Assembly: GCA_977017575.1 (NCBI GenBank)
Contig: CDRNVI010000181.1
Coordinates: 1 to 61,757, forward strand
Length of the DNA stretch: 61,757 bases
DNA from: Paramoeba atlantica
Taxonomy: Eukaryota; Discosea
Direction: 5' to 3'
A program made the position numbers and the translations under genes. The notes beneath the pieces are model-generated. The model was given only the letters and a program-made list of their open reading frames with translations. It was not told the DNA's origin and did not search any database. Below are positions 26,301-37,589 of this stretch, piece after piece; position 1 is the first letter of the stretch, and the number at the start of each line of letters is the position of its first letter.

Positions 26301-27771
26301 AACATCATGTCTCTCAACTGGGGGAAAGCAAGGATGATGGTCAGCAATCAGTTCGTCGAGAGAATCCTTGTTATATGGTCTTTCTGTACTGAGAAGGCTC
26401 TCCCAAAAGTCCTTAATTGCTTTTTTTACCACATTATCATCACGAGAGATCACTTCATCTACAATTACACCTTTAACACGGGGAGAAGATTTATGACCAG
26501 GGCGCGAGGGGTGTTCATCCACAAAAATTCCGAGTTGTTGTTCGAGAACTGCAGTTCGATCCATCCCAGCTTTGATCATTCTAGGAATAGCTTTGATTCT
26601 CCATTTCTTGTCATCTCGAGAGCCATTCCATCCTATCGCAGCTGTATGAAGAAGTTCGAGTTCCAACGAAGAGAAAGAGTGTATGGCTGAAGTTTTCCTT
26701 AAAATCCTGGTTTTTGCAAGGCGTTTGATGATTGTCTGGAGTTTCCATAGTTCTTTGAAAAGGTGAGCTTCTTTCCCTTTGTCTTTCCATAGAGGGACTA
26801 ATTCCCACGCCTTCTCCTTGAGTTTAGTAAGACAACTGACAGGATCACCTTCCACATAGTCCCCAACTTCATTAATGAGGGCATTAATAAATTTAGGATT
26901 TTTAATGAGGTATTCAGGGATTCTCTTCTTGTTAGATTTCAACTCCCATTCTTTGATACTAGTTCCACCTACGATCATCGCATGGTCCTTAAAACCTGAA
27001 GGGATCGCATTAACAAAAATCCTTTCACTAGGAGTGTTCGAGGGAATAAAGACATGATCAATACATCGTCCTTGGAAATGGGTTGGTTCTGACCACCCCA
27101 GTCTTGATAGATTCCAAGATTCAGAGGATTCTGCGAGCTCTTTAAAAGGGGGTTCGTTAAGATCCCAGTTGAAGTCACCTCCCAGAACGTTCAGTCCATC
27201 TTTAGAGAAGAACTTTCCGATTTGGTCTTGCATAAAGGGAAGTTTCAGATTGCAATGACGGTAGACATTCATCACAGCATATTCAGTATTGAAAATCTTG
27301 GTTCTCAGTCCAAACAAACCACTCTCAGAGCTTTCAATTGGGTATGGTTCTATTTCATGAAGGCTTTCCATTCTTCTGACTCCAATGGCAAGGCCCTGCT
27401 TCTGTTCCAAGAAGGGGTCTTTGAACCACAAATATTTCCTCAAACAATTCTTGAGATGATCGAGATCTTTTTCAGATGCAGCATGGGTTTCTTGAAGCAA
27501 AATAAACAGAGGACAGCAACTTGCAGCCATTCTACAGCAAAGGTTGAGTTTTTCATCGTTGTGAACACCATTGATGTTCCATGATAAAATCCTCATGTCT
27601 GGGAATTTGTTATACTGATACAGGTTTGGAAGCGGCAGCGCAGGGAAGGGGGGAAGGAAAGAAGATGAAGGGGGTTGGGACACCAAGACAGGTGCTTGAG
27701 GGGTTGGGGAGGCAAGGTTTGTTTTTTGACGAAGATCAATAACGGAAGAGTCAGAGGAAGCACAAGGGTCC
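23389..27771 (-). mobile_element. LINE-type non-LTR retrotransposon, recent insertion
   Basis: 4.38-kb element on the minus strand, bounded by a perfect 18-bp duplication and ending in poly(A), the signature of target-primed reverse transcription. It encodes an AP-endonuclease, RT, zinc motif and RNase H in one frame, with a single internal TGA. The reading frame is open to the 5' end of the element, so the copy may be 5' truncated ahead of the endonuclease. The perfect duplication and lack of indels argue that it inserted recently. Confidence 0.9.
23553..27596 (-). CDS. LINE ORF2: endonuclease, RT, zf, RNase H, one in-frame TGA
   Basis: Start chosen at the Met of MRILSWNINGV (27596), where the endonuclease fold begins; an upstream GTG frame is also open. 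Endonuclease motifs: LLQETH, LGGDFNWDL, CIDHVFIP, GFKDHAMIV. RT motifs: NTSAGPDGIPF, LIPKVENIPRPDQFRPIS, LLQTDFCKAYDYVN, GVRQGCPISPLLF and FMDDLG at the catalytic site. After the thumb come CQLC...SHLLEEC (zf-RVT type) and an RNase H domain with FYDGSG, NIGEFTG and RELNKRADA. The only interruption is TGA at 25428-25430 between KPVGP and AEMARSNYCGDE; the decayed relative has TGG there. The frame closes with TAA at 23553. The element copies its RNA into DNA at a nicked target. Confidence 0.9.
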
Positions 27772-27789
27772 CTTTTTGAGGCAGACTTT
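27772..27789. repeat. target-site duplication, right copy
   Basis: Identical to 23371-23388; marks the 5' end of the minus-strand LINE. Confidence 0.9.
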
Positions 27790-27882
27790 ATTCAATTAGT
27801 AGTTCTTAATCTAAGCCATTTGAATTACATTAAATTATATTTGTTTTTAACCTCTAACAAGAGGTGAAGTTTTAAACTTCAG

Positions 27883-29735
27883 TTTGGTTTCAAACCCACC
27901 ACATATTTCTCTTTCTTCCCTGAAAACTGCAAAACCTGCACCCCCCAGATGAGGGTTTGTATGTCTTGAACCATTATAAAACATTTAAAAGCCTTTGAAT
28001 TTAAAACTTTTCTTCTCTTTAGATCCTTTCTTGGTTTGAGTCCTTAGAGGCCAAGGAAAGATTTTATTCTTTCTTAGGATTTTTCTGAAAATTTTTTTAG
28101 TATATTAGGCTGATTTAGTTCCTTTTATACACACTGTGAGCCACAAACTCAGCAGGGCAGCACTCACCACAGAGGTTTTTTGCCTGGTAAGATACTTTGA
28201 GACAAGGCCACACACTCTTAGTTTCTTGTCAGTTGAGTATTTTCAGCAAAATACATTTCCTTTCTCTTACTTAAAGAAGACCCTCAGCCACAGAGCATTT
28301 TTCCAGTAGATGAGATTATAACTCCTTTTCTCAGTGGCAGCTGAGCAACAACTTGAATCTTAGTTTGAGAAGTGAGACAACTTGTTTCTTGTAGATAGCT
28401 CTTTTATTAGAAATTTAAGTAAATTCCTCTTAAGCTAAGGTTTAATTGCATGAGTTAAGTTGTACACCACACACTCAGCTCTTCCTTCCTCTACATACAA
28501 GTCTTTGATTTCAATTGGAATCATTTGAGACATATTGGTATATGCAACAAGTGGCCTGGCCAAACACAACTTTGGAAGAAAGGCTTTGGGCTGCAATGAA
28601 AGCATCCTTCTACATAGCTCCAATGGAGAGAGGACTCTGATAATCACTCCTCATTGGTGGACAAGAGGTGAAAAGAGCTCAATTAAAAACAATGGAGTGG
28701 TGTAGTTGAGGATTTGAGTCCAAAGGGAATAGTATAAAGTAAGAACAGAGGTTTTAGTGTTGGCATAGGTACCCAGGGCTGAGCAGAGGGATTTCCACAT
28801 CAAAGAGGTGACAGATTTTAGGATCAACTTGAATCTCACTAAGTATTCCATACATGGAGTTAGATAGGTATTGACCATTTTCACTCTTGAGCAAAAATTC
28901 CCACCTCTCTTTTTAATTGCTGTTCCAACTTTCTTCGTCTTTTGGACCACCTTCTCCCAATCTTTGAGAGGAGATAACCATTTACTCAATCTCACTCCCA
29001 GTTTCATCACCACAGTAATTGGGTCTTGCCATCTCAGACCAGAGGCCTACTGGTTTGTAAGACTCAGTTGAGAGGACAAAGCACTTATTAAAGTTCAGTT
29101 TAGCTCCAGTCACTTTTTCATATTTCTTAAAGGTTGGAGTGAGAGAATTGATGGTTTCAGCTCTCTGAAGCACCATCCCCAAATCATCCATAAAGCCTGG
29201 CAGATCTTGGGGGTTGTGTTTCTTCTTCAGACTCACAAGGAAGATGTCAAACACAATCACAAACAATAGAGGGGAGATTGGGCATCCTTGTCTAACTCCT
29301 GTCCATCTTTGGATCAATTCTTTGGTGCCTGCCCTCTTGGATCTACCAATATTTAGCAGCCAGGTTACATATTCACAAAGAACTTTCTCAACAACATAGA
29401 TTGCTTGAGGGGGGTGTTCAAACCTTTGAGAATATGAAGGAGTGCATCACAATTCACATAATCATATGCCTTGCAAAAGTCTGTTTGGAGGAGAGTCACA
29501 TCTTTCTCCTCTGCCAAAGCTTTGTAAAAAGAGTCATATACTGATTTTACTGCTTCATCAATTGATCTCCTGAAAATCCATAACCTCACTTGCTTGTTGA
29601 ATTAGTTCTACCCACATATCAAAGTACTTCTCTTGTGTTGCCTTATACAAAGAGAAGGGAAGACCATCAGGTCCTGTGCTGGTGTTGTTGGTTTGAAGTA
29701 GTTTATTGACTTTCTTCCTGTCCACATATTGCTTT
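27883..29735 (-). pseudogene. decayed relative of the LINE
   Basis: Aligns along its length with the LINE from the RNase H region (TTTGGTTTCAAACCCACCAC matches near 24264) back to the RT N-terminal part (VDRKKVDKLL). RT blocks GVRQGCPISPLLF and FMDDLG are readable in 28982-29317. Differences are mostly transitions plus several small indels, and about 400 bp of RT is deleted near 29575. Both ends are truncated. At the site of the LINE's TGA this copy has TGG. Confidence 0.85.
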
Positions 29736-30130
29736 TAACAAAAAGATGAAGACCATCTTTGCTCCAAGTTAACAGATCTGTTAGGTCTGTCTGAATGAGT
29801 GTATAGTGGTGTGGTTCTACAAATTGACTTTTAGTTGAATGTTTGTTCAGAAAGAAACCATATTTTTTTGGAAATGAACATCATATAATTGGTTGAGGGG
29901 AGACTAAAGTGATATTTTTTCTTGAAATTGTCAAGAGAAAGTTCCATCCTCTTGAAATTCCTGAAATGGGCTTGTTCAAGTTTCAACCTCCATCAGGTTT
30001 TGGAGTGAAAACAAACTGTTGGTTTAATGCTTTACATGAGAGTGGGCTTAAGCTGCACTTGCAATCATAGTGTTTTTAGGATTGAAGTGACTTCAAATAT
30101 TCCTTTTGAGCCTTCAAAAAAAATCTGATG
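29736..30130. other. spacer
   Basis: Mixed AT-rich sequence directly left of the next possible coding segments. Nothing recognised. Confidence 0.4.
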
Positions 30131-30399
30131 TTATATCCATATGTTCACTCTTGTGGTCTCTTTTCTGATTTGTTTGTTTTTTGGTTGAATGAAGATGGTG
30201 AAGGTTGAAGAAATGGAACAAAAAAGAAAAAGAAAAAGGAAAAAAAGTGTGTGTTTATTATTCTTTTGATGATTGGATTGTTTGATTTGAAAGAAAAGGT
30301 TATGCATAGAAGTTGAAGGTGATGATGTTGTGAAAGGGAAAAAAAGAACTTGTTTTGTCAATTGATCCAAACAGAAACTCTTTCACCAGAGACTCCCAT

Positions 30400-30545
30400 T
30401 CCTGGATGTATTCTCAGTGATCTTGACTTGACACTGATTGTTTGAAGAAACTCTGATTCAAGTTCTTCTTCTTCTTCTTCTTCATTGTCTGGGTCAATAC
30501 AACCTGATGTAAGCTCATGAAGAAAACACTGATCACAGTAGTCTT
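30400..30545 (-). CDS. possible exon, acidic protein
   Basis: Minus-strand frame reading EDYCDQCFLHELTSGC then an EEEEEEELESE run and LQTISVKSRSLRIHPG. It continues to WIN-TGA near 30359. No TAA or TAG. Composition looks coding, but no domain is recognised and the opposite strand also has a frame starting at 30548. Confidence 0.25.
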
Positions 30546-30547
30546 CA

Positions 30548-30853
30548 ATGTCTTTGGCTGAACATTGGAAAACTTTTGAAAGTGAAAGGAATTGGCCAGG
30601 GACACAACACTTGGTCCTCCCTCATCTCAACTTATGGCAATATATAGCTTTTGAAATGTTCTCAAGTAATTGCATGAATCTGGTTCAGTGGTTTGCTCAA
30701 TCTGACCAAACCCCTCCACCACCCAAAAGGAAAAGAGAAGAGGAAATCAACCTCCAAGCAGCAAAGAAGCAAATGCTGACACAACTCAATGAAATGATTG
30801 AGAATTGTAAGGACCTTGATGAACTCAAAAGAAAATTGGACAAACAAAAATGA
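30548..30853 (+). CDS. hypothetical protein with nuclear-signal-like motif and coiled coil
   Basis: 101 codons from ATG 30548 to TGA 30851. Contains tryptophan-rich N-terminal sequence, PPPPKRKREEE (a possible nuclear localisation signal) and a helical tail with NEMIENCKDLDELKRKLDKQ. No family recognised. The stop reads AAA-TGA-T and the +1 frame is open for 26 more codons. A further coding-like frame lies at 30929-31207. Confidence 0.4.
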   Translation: MSLAEHWKTFESERNWPGTQHLVLPHLNLWQYIAFEMFSSNCMNLVQWFAQSDQTPPPPKRKREEEINLQAAKKQMLTQLNEMIENCKDLDELKRKLDKQK

Positions 30854-30928
30854 TCCAACTGTTACTGTTCATCATGAGCAAGATGACAGTTTCACTCTCA
30901 TCATTGGAGATCTGGAAAGAGATTTGTT

Positions 30929-31342
30929 TTGAAACTTTGCTCCCCTGCTCAAACCAGACAAGAGTCATCAAAAAACATGAGTCAACTTGTTCCCTCAACA
31001 AACAGTCATCATTTTGGGTCTGAGGTGTTGCATGGGTCAACTTGTTCTCCAGTGTGCACTCCAAGAGCCCACATCACTCAAGGCTTCAGCATTGGCCAAA
31101 ACACTGAGTATGCAATTGATAGGTCAACTTTGTATAAGACATTTGTTAATGCATTGATGGGTCAACTTTCAATTTCAGTCTCAAACACCAGGCCACTCAA
31201 GTGGTGATGCTTTCACTGAACCTTATCTGGAATGGAGGAGGATGTTGAGTGCACACACCCATGCCAAAACCAAATGTAGGGCACAAAAGAGTCACCCAAA
31301 AGATTAATGCTTTATCTGAGCAAGACTTAGTTTGAATAACTG
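30929..31342 (+). CDS. hypothetical coding segment downstream
   Basis: Open frame reading SPAQTRQESSKNMSQLVPS, SEVLHGSTCSPVCTPRAH and TEYAIDRSTLYKTFVNALMG, ending LKW-TGA at 31205-31207; skipping the T gives a further 33-codon frame to TAA near 31303. It may belong with 30548-30853. The minus strand is also open in part of this interval, so strand and frame are uncertain. Confidence 0.25.
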
Positions 31343-32187
31343 ATGAACAAACTCCTAAGGAGAGGGGTAAGGACAAGCAGAGATATTGGAGAGGAGACAA
31401 AGCAATAGACCTGAATTGAACAAATGGCTGATTCATTTTGTAAACAAATGAGAAATCTTCTCTTGAATGGAATATTACCAGAATCAAAAATAGAAGCAAA
31501 GAATAATCAATTTTGAATTTCCAATCCTGTGTCCACAAGTTCATCTTGCATGATCTGACATCTTTAAAGTAAATTAAAAACCAGAGGAGAAGAAGGCAAA
31601 GAAGAAGGAAGGGGTAAGACAAGAGTGGATGAGGGGCAAAATGGGGCACACAGGAGATGGACAAAAAGCGCACACATCATCAGAAGGAATGCAATATCTC
31701 AAAAGATATCCTTGATCAAAGAATTTAAGCACTTTCTGCACATAAAAAGCACTCTTGTACCTCATCATTGTAGTCACCATGATCAAATTCAAGCATGGTG
31801 TGGAAGACCAGCTTGTGGAATTAATGAGGGGAATAGGGGGAAATGGAGAAAGAGAATTTAGGACTTGAGAAAGAAATAAAAGAGAGAGAGAGACACATGA
31901 GAATGGAAAGGATGAGAAAGTGAAATTTGATTTAGGAGAAATCTTCAATCCTATCAACAAAAACAGAAGAAAATGATTCTCTAACACCAACTTTAGGAAA
32001 TCCAAGGATCTTGAGAGGTGGATGTTATCAAATGAGGAGGTTCAAGGAGATTTCAAAGAAAGTGATAAAGAAATATGAACCCAAGAGGAGCAGACTAGTA
32101 ATGCCAATCAGCTCAGTTGGCCAAAAGGATGAATATTTCCCCCCTTGATAAGGGTCACTGAGATCCTCAGGGGATGCAAGGGGGGGT

Positions 32188-32712
32188 TTGAATATTGAGA
32201 CCTTTTGTCAAGCCACCTTTTGGGCAGTTAAGAGGAAGCAGCCAAGAACCTATTTGAATGTTGAATTGGCCCAATTGGTTCAGATTGCAATCAGAAAGAA
32301 AAGAAGATGGAAGATTGAGATCAAAATAAATAAGGGGGGGGGTTTTGGAGTTGGCTTGAGAAACTCTACTCCAAAAGGGGAAGAGACCAAAACCAAGGAT
32401 AATCAAGAGGGATAAACAATGGAAAAGAAGGCCAGAGAAAGTACTCAAGAAGTATGCAAAGGAACAGAACAAAGAGGAGACTTCACCAACAGCAGCATCT
32501 CCAGCCTTTTTGTACCAAAGAGAAAGATTGATCTGAGATATGTGAACCACACACAGCACAAAAACTGTGAGACTCTGGGAGAAATGTTTCATCATCTTCC
32601 AAAAGAAAAGGAAAAACCAGAAAAAAAGAAAAAACCAGAAAAACCAGAAAAAAAACAAATAAAATTGTTAAACTCTCCAGAAAATCAGGTTCCTTCCAGG
32701 CCAAAAGACTAA
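32188..32712 (+). CDS. hypothetical coding segment with in-frame TAA
   Basis: Two open stretches (32188-32415 and 32419-32712) share one frame and are separated only by TAA 32413-32415. Readable parts: AVKRKQPRTYLNVELAQL and RKIDLRYVNHTQHKNC, then a Lys/Pro/Glu tail. The end overlaps the terminal repeat of the piggyBac-like element, so the natural 3' end may have been disrupted. No family recognised. Confidence 0.25.
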
Positions 32713-35186
32713 TTAGGTCCCTATTTTTGACTCTTTTTTTGAAGCCACTGGTGGGTGGAGGGGAGATTTTTTTTGATAAACTTTTTAATAAAGATCTTTT
32801 AAACAAGAATATCAAGAAATATTTGTCCAAATATTGTTTTTTGAAAAAAAAAATTGAGTCACCAAAAAAAAAAAAACATCATTTTTCAAAAGGACTAATT
32901 AGTCCTCAATCATGTGCCTGCTCATATGGTCAGCAAAGCAACCTGAACAAAAAATGAGTGTTTGATCACAGGAGCAATAGGTTTGAACTTTCTTTGTACA
33001 ATTTGTCCCATTTGCATCTACTCTTCTGGTACTCTTGTCTGGCTTCAGTCCAATTACCATTTCACCAAACTCCAGCAAAGTTGGGCTTGATCATCAGATG
33101 ATGTTCTACATGAGTTGGGAGTGGTATTCGCAGGTTATAGCCTTCATCCAAGGGATGATTCTGAGAGAGTAGACCTTGGGCAACCTCAAAACGAAATTCT
33201 GCAAAGGAGAGCTCTTTGGCTTGGGGGAAAAAGTGCTGAAATATGAGGAAGGCATTGACTTCCACAACTACAAGAATGAAAGCAAACTGCCTGTGGACCC
33301 ATTTTTTGGTCTTCCAGGAACTCTCCAAGGAGAGAGAACCTTGCCTCAGTTGGTTGTGATCATCCACACAATGCCTGGTTTGATAGTAAAAGTCAAGAGG
33401 CTGAGTATATCACAGGGAGAGTCTTTGGCCTTCAAGCTTGCAATTTCGTGGGCAACCAGTGGGAAAAGAAGTTCCCCAGGTATTAATCATTATAGAAGAG
33501 TGATGAACATCTTGGAAAGCCTCCACATAGAATTTATAACCTCTCAGAGATCCTTTCTTCACTTTCACACATAACCAGGTTCCTTCTCCTTGAGGTGTGC
33601 AACAATCTCTTCCCCTGAAATTCCTTTGGGCCAATATCATTTTTTCTTCACAACTGAAGTACAATACAATCCCTTCTCAAAGAAGTTGAATACAACCTTC
33701 CAACACACAAAAACCACTATCCAAAGCAACTACTCGACCAGTTCCCCAAATTCCCTCAGTCATTCTAAGCATTAAACCAACAGTTTTCGCTCCAGAACCA
33801 GATGGAGGTTGAAACTTGGGCAGGCCCATTTCAGGAGGATGGGACTTTCCTTCCACAATTTCAAGAAAGAATATCACTCTAGTCTCCCCACAACCAATTG
33901 TATGATATTCATTTCCAAAAGGATGAGGTTCCCTCTGAACAAACATCCAACCAGGAGCCCATTTACAGAACCACACCACCATAGACTCATCCAGACAGAC
34001 CTGCCAACTTGGAACAAAGATGGTCTTCATCTTCTCGTTAAAAGCAGCAATCAGGGGTCGAATTTCCCACATACGGTCTGTGTAAGAGGGTTTTGCAGAG
34101 AGAGGAGCAAGTTTAAGAGAGGAGACAATCATATCAAACCGATTTCTACTGATATATTTCCCAAGATAAGGCAGTGTACCATGCAAGGAAGATCCAGCTG
34201 AATCCTTTGAAATTTGAAAAAAATCCCTTCTTTTATGTCCTGGGTAGAAAGACATAATCTGGTGCAAGGCAATAAAATCAAGCATTTCAGCTTCAGTGAA
34301 GTTCAAAGAATGGTTAAACTCATTTTTGTTGCTTTCAGCACATCAGTTTTTAGAAAGGTTAGAGGCAGAACTTGGAGAAAAATATCGAGAGGAGTGGGGA
34401 CATAAACAGCATCAAAGCGAATTCTTGTACAGGCCTTGAAGTCTTGTGCTCCTATCACAGCACGAGCATCAGTTGTTGAGGAAGACCACTCAGAAACACA
34501 AAGGAAAGATCATTTTCAACGAGTTCTGCTGCATTGTCTTCCCCTTCCTCCTCAATATCAGAGCAAGATTCAGTATCTTCATCATCAGTATCAGATGAGC
34601 CCAAAACAGGCACAGAGGTTGTTGATGCCTGGGATGAACCAGAACTTGATCCTCCTGAGCCAGAAGAGGATGATGAAGATGAAGATGGATGAGTTGAAGT
34701 CCCACAACCCTCTGAGACATCCGCTTCTCCAACAAACTTCAAATTTTCGGGGAGAGCCAGAAGGTAATCATTCTGGAAGACAGGAGAATGAAGCAAAACT
34801 ACCATTTGAGATTTCCTGTCATAGTTCTGAAGTTCCACCCTTTTCACCCTGAGTGAAGAGAGAGATGCTCCTTGATATTGATCACCAAAATGTTTCCTTA
34901 GAAGATGAGAAGGGCAAAGGTTCACAGCTTTGCAGAACCAAATAGTATCCTCCTTCAATTCTTCAATTCTTGGAGAAGTTGATCCAGAACTCATTTTTCT
35001 CACCACTGTAACTTTTTTCATTCAGACTTTCTGAGAAAGGCATTGTGATGAAAATCAAGAAAAAACCTCAAAGAAACACAAAGAAAGTCAAAAAAAAAAA
35101 AAGTTCAAAAATGTGCTTTATTTTGGCCAACAAACAGGAGCCTAATTAGGCCCAAAAAGACTAATTAGGCCCCCCTGGAAGGAACC
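32688..35186 (-). mobile_element. decayed piggyBac-like DNA transposon
   Basis: About 2.5 kb bounded by 13-bp inverted repeats GGTTCCTTCCAGG (32688-32700) and its complement (35174-35186), with further subterminal CTAATTAG copies at both ends (32711, 32893, 35140, 35160). It encodes a transposase of the DDE_Tnp_1_7 (piggyBac) family on the minus strand. TTAA, the usual piggyBac target, is found 16 bp outside the left repeat (32668-32671) and 13 bp outside the right repeat (35200-35203), so the exact ends are unsettled. Confidence 0.75.
33062..35021 (-). pseudogene. piggyBac-family transposase, frameshifted
   Basis: N-terminal frame (34455-35021) has a basic start and a Ser/Gly/acidic linker. 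The core frame (33677-34306) shows family landmarks: GKYISRNRFDMIVSSLKL, SWQVCLDESMVVW (first catalytic Asp) and VVALDSGFCVLEGCIQLL (second Asp). The next block, EKGLYCTSVVKKK-TGA-YWPKGIS, is in the +1 frame after CTT-TGA, and its TGA sits where the family has Arg in KKRRYWPK. The frame then returns at GTG-TGA to read KKGSLRGYKFYVEAF and further to SSIMINTWG. An additional -1 change lies near 34318. The transposase cuts and reinserts the element; this copy appears inactive unless recoded. Confidence 0.75.
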
Positions 35187-35189
35187 CAA

Positions 35190-37280
35190 TATAATATTGT
35201 TAACCAAAATAAACCTGATCAAATTGTGCAATATCTTGATGCAATAAATGAGGAAATATATATATATTTGTTCTCATTCTCACTTCTAATCTAAGAGAAG
35301 GAAAGAAAAGATTGAAGAAGAGATAAAAAAAAATGAAAAAATTCACTATGTGAGAATTGAACCTGTTAGATGAATAGATGGTTCTTGCCCTTCTCCTTAT
35401 TCTCCTGAGGTTTGAAAAAGAAGTTTTTCAATCCCCCTCCTTTGAAACAAAAATAGAAGACATTATTTGAAAAATAACTTTCTTCAAAAGAACAATGAAC
35501 CCCCAGAATTTTCATACTCTCTGGGTGCTAATTTGAAAATTTGTACCCAGAGAGAGTATAAGTCTTCTTGCTTGAGGTCATTTGAGTTTTGCTTGTATTG
35601 CCACTGAACAAGGAAAGAACCAAAATAGTCACTTCTTCAAAAAAGATCAAAAGAAATGAGTTCTCTGTTCAAAAAAAAAATGTGAAAAAGGAGGTGAAAA
35701 GAAAAGATAAAGAAGATAAAAACTAGTAAGAAAAAGAAAGAAAAAAGAACCTTGTGTCTTTACCTCTCACAGCTTAATAGATGGTCTCCCTGATCCAGTG
35801 TCCCCTCAAGGTAAAATGATTCCCATTTCTCTCAAAGTTCTTGTTTCTCAAAAGACAAAGGGAATGCCAAATCAAAGAAAGGTCCCAACATTGAACTGAA
35901 CTGGGGTGAGTCATAAAATAATTAAAGAAATAATTGATATTCTCAAGGATCCACCAGGTCTAATCCTCTTAAATAACATCAAAGAAATAATAGTGTTGTT
36001 TGAACAATATCAAAAGAACTATTTAACTTGTTCATATATAAAACTCCTTACAATCCATTCAATTTGTTTTGCCTTTCTCAATCTTGGATATTAATCACAA
36101 GCACAAAGTGGAGACATTATCATCACAACAAGACACTCCCTCAACAGGTATTCAACAAAACCAAATAACCCATAACCCAAATATCCAACCAAGAAACAAC
36201 CACCTCTAAAAACCACCAACAAATAACAAACAACAAAACAACAAAACAACAATGCCCCCCACAAACAATGCACAATACTCCAGAAACAACAAAACACAAA
36301 ATAAAGAAGGGGGGAAAACCTGGTGTGATAATGAGGACAAAACAATAGTGGCAACAACAACTTGCACAGCAGAAAGTGCCTTTGGTGAGAAGGTGGAAAA
36401 TCAGAAAGGTGTCAAATGTATTTTTTCTCCCCATCATGAATTCTCCATTATTGTTTGTGTTAAAAACCACCCACTTCCACTCCCTTCATTCAAAAGGAAA
36501 GTCAATCAAAAAATTCAAAATAAAAAAACAAAGAGAAAGGGGAAGAAGGAAAGGGAAAAAAAGAGAAAGGAGGAAAAGAGGGGAAAAACAAAAGAGATAA
36601 GAAGAAAAAAGGTAAAAAAGGGAGAAAAAGGGGAAAGATAAGAAAGAAATATGGAACACTTTTGTCTTTGTTTTAAAATAAAAGATTAAACAAAAGATTA
36701 TACAAAAGAAAAGGAAGGAAGAATCAAAAAGAGAAAAAAAAGAAAAAAAAAGAAAAAAGAACCTTGTCTGGTGGGATCTCAAGTCTCCCTGACTCCTTAA
36801 CTCCCCAACTCCTCTCTCTCTCTCTCTCTCTCCCTCAGCGAGAATTGGATCATCTTCTGGGACATTCAATTTTTGAGGGATCAAATAGCTTAAAAATATC
36901 AAAGAAAAAAGAGTTGTTTGAACAAACCAAAAGAACTTTTTAATTTGTTCATAAAACTCTAAAACATCACCACAAAAATCCTTTCAATTGTTCTGTCTTT
37001 CTGTTTTTTGATTATATTGTCATCTAACAGAAAAAGAAAAAAGAAAAGAAAGAAAAATTAGTTTTCCAATTCAAAAAAACAAAGAAAAACAAAGAAAAGA
37101 AAAAAACACATTACAAAACACCCCACAAAATAAAGGTTTTTGATCTTGGGTTGGTGGTGGAAAGAAAGAGAGAACGAAAAATGAAAATGAAAAAAAGGAA
37201 AAAGGAAAAAAAATTAAAAGAAAAAAGAAAAAAAGAAAAAAAGAAAAAAAAGAAAGAAAAAGAAAAAGAAAAAAAGAAAA
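35190..37280. other. spacer, partly purine-rich
   Basis: AT-rich mixed sequence, then AAC-rich DNA at 36170-36300 similar to the window start, and purine tracts at 36530-36650 and 36725-36760. A segment GAACCTTGT recurs near 35746 and 36769. No gene is supported. Confidence 0.5.
35513..35559. repeat. dispersed hairpin motif, copy 3
   Basis: Best-preserved copy: arms ATACTCTCTGGG and CCCAGAGAGAGTAT around TGCTAATTTGAAAATTTGTA. Confidence 0.75.
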
Positions 37281-37286
37281 AAATAC

Positions 37287-37342
37287 ATTCGAACAAGATT
37301 TGTGAGTTGAGTGGTCCTGTGAATGAATTCTTACTGAAATAC
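37287..37342 (-). CDS. LRR micro-exon (partial repeat)
   Basis: Minus-strand island between acceptor TTTGTAG and donor GTATTTTTTTC, with pyrimidine tracts on both sides. Reads YFSKNSFTGPLNSQILFE, which carries the N-x-F-x-G-x-L core of plant-type leucine-rich repeats. 56 nt, shorter than the 72 nt of a full repeat. Confidence 0.4.
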
Positions 37343-37589
37343 CTACAAAGAGAAAAGAAAGAAAAAAGAAAGAAAAAAGAAAGAAAAAAGAAAGAAAAAA
37401 GAAAGAAAGAAGAGAGAAAGAGAGAAAGAAAGAAAGAAGAGGGAAAGAAAAGAAATCAGAATAAAATAATAAAAAATAAAAAATAAAAAAAATAATAAAA
37501 TAATAAAATAATAAAAAATAATATCAAAAAATAAAAAAATAAAAAAATAAAAAATAAAAAAAATAAAAAAATAAAATAAAAAAACATCA

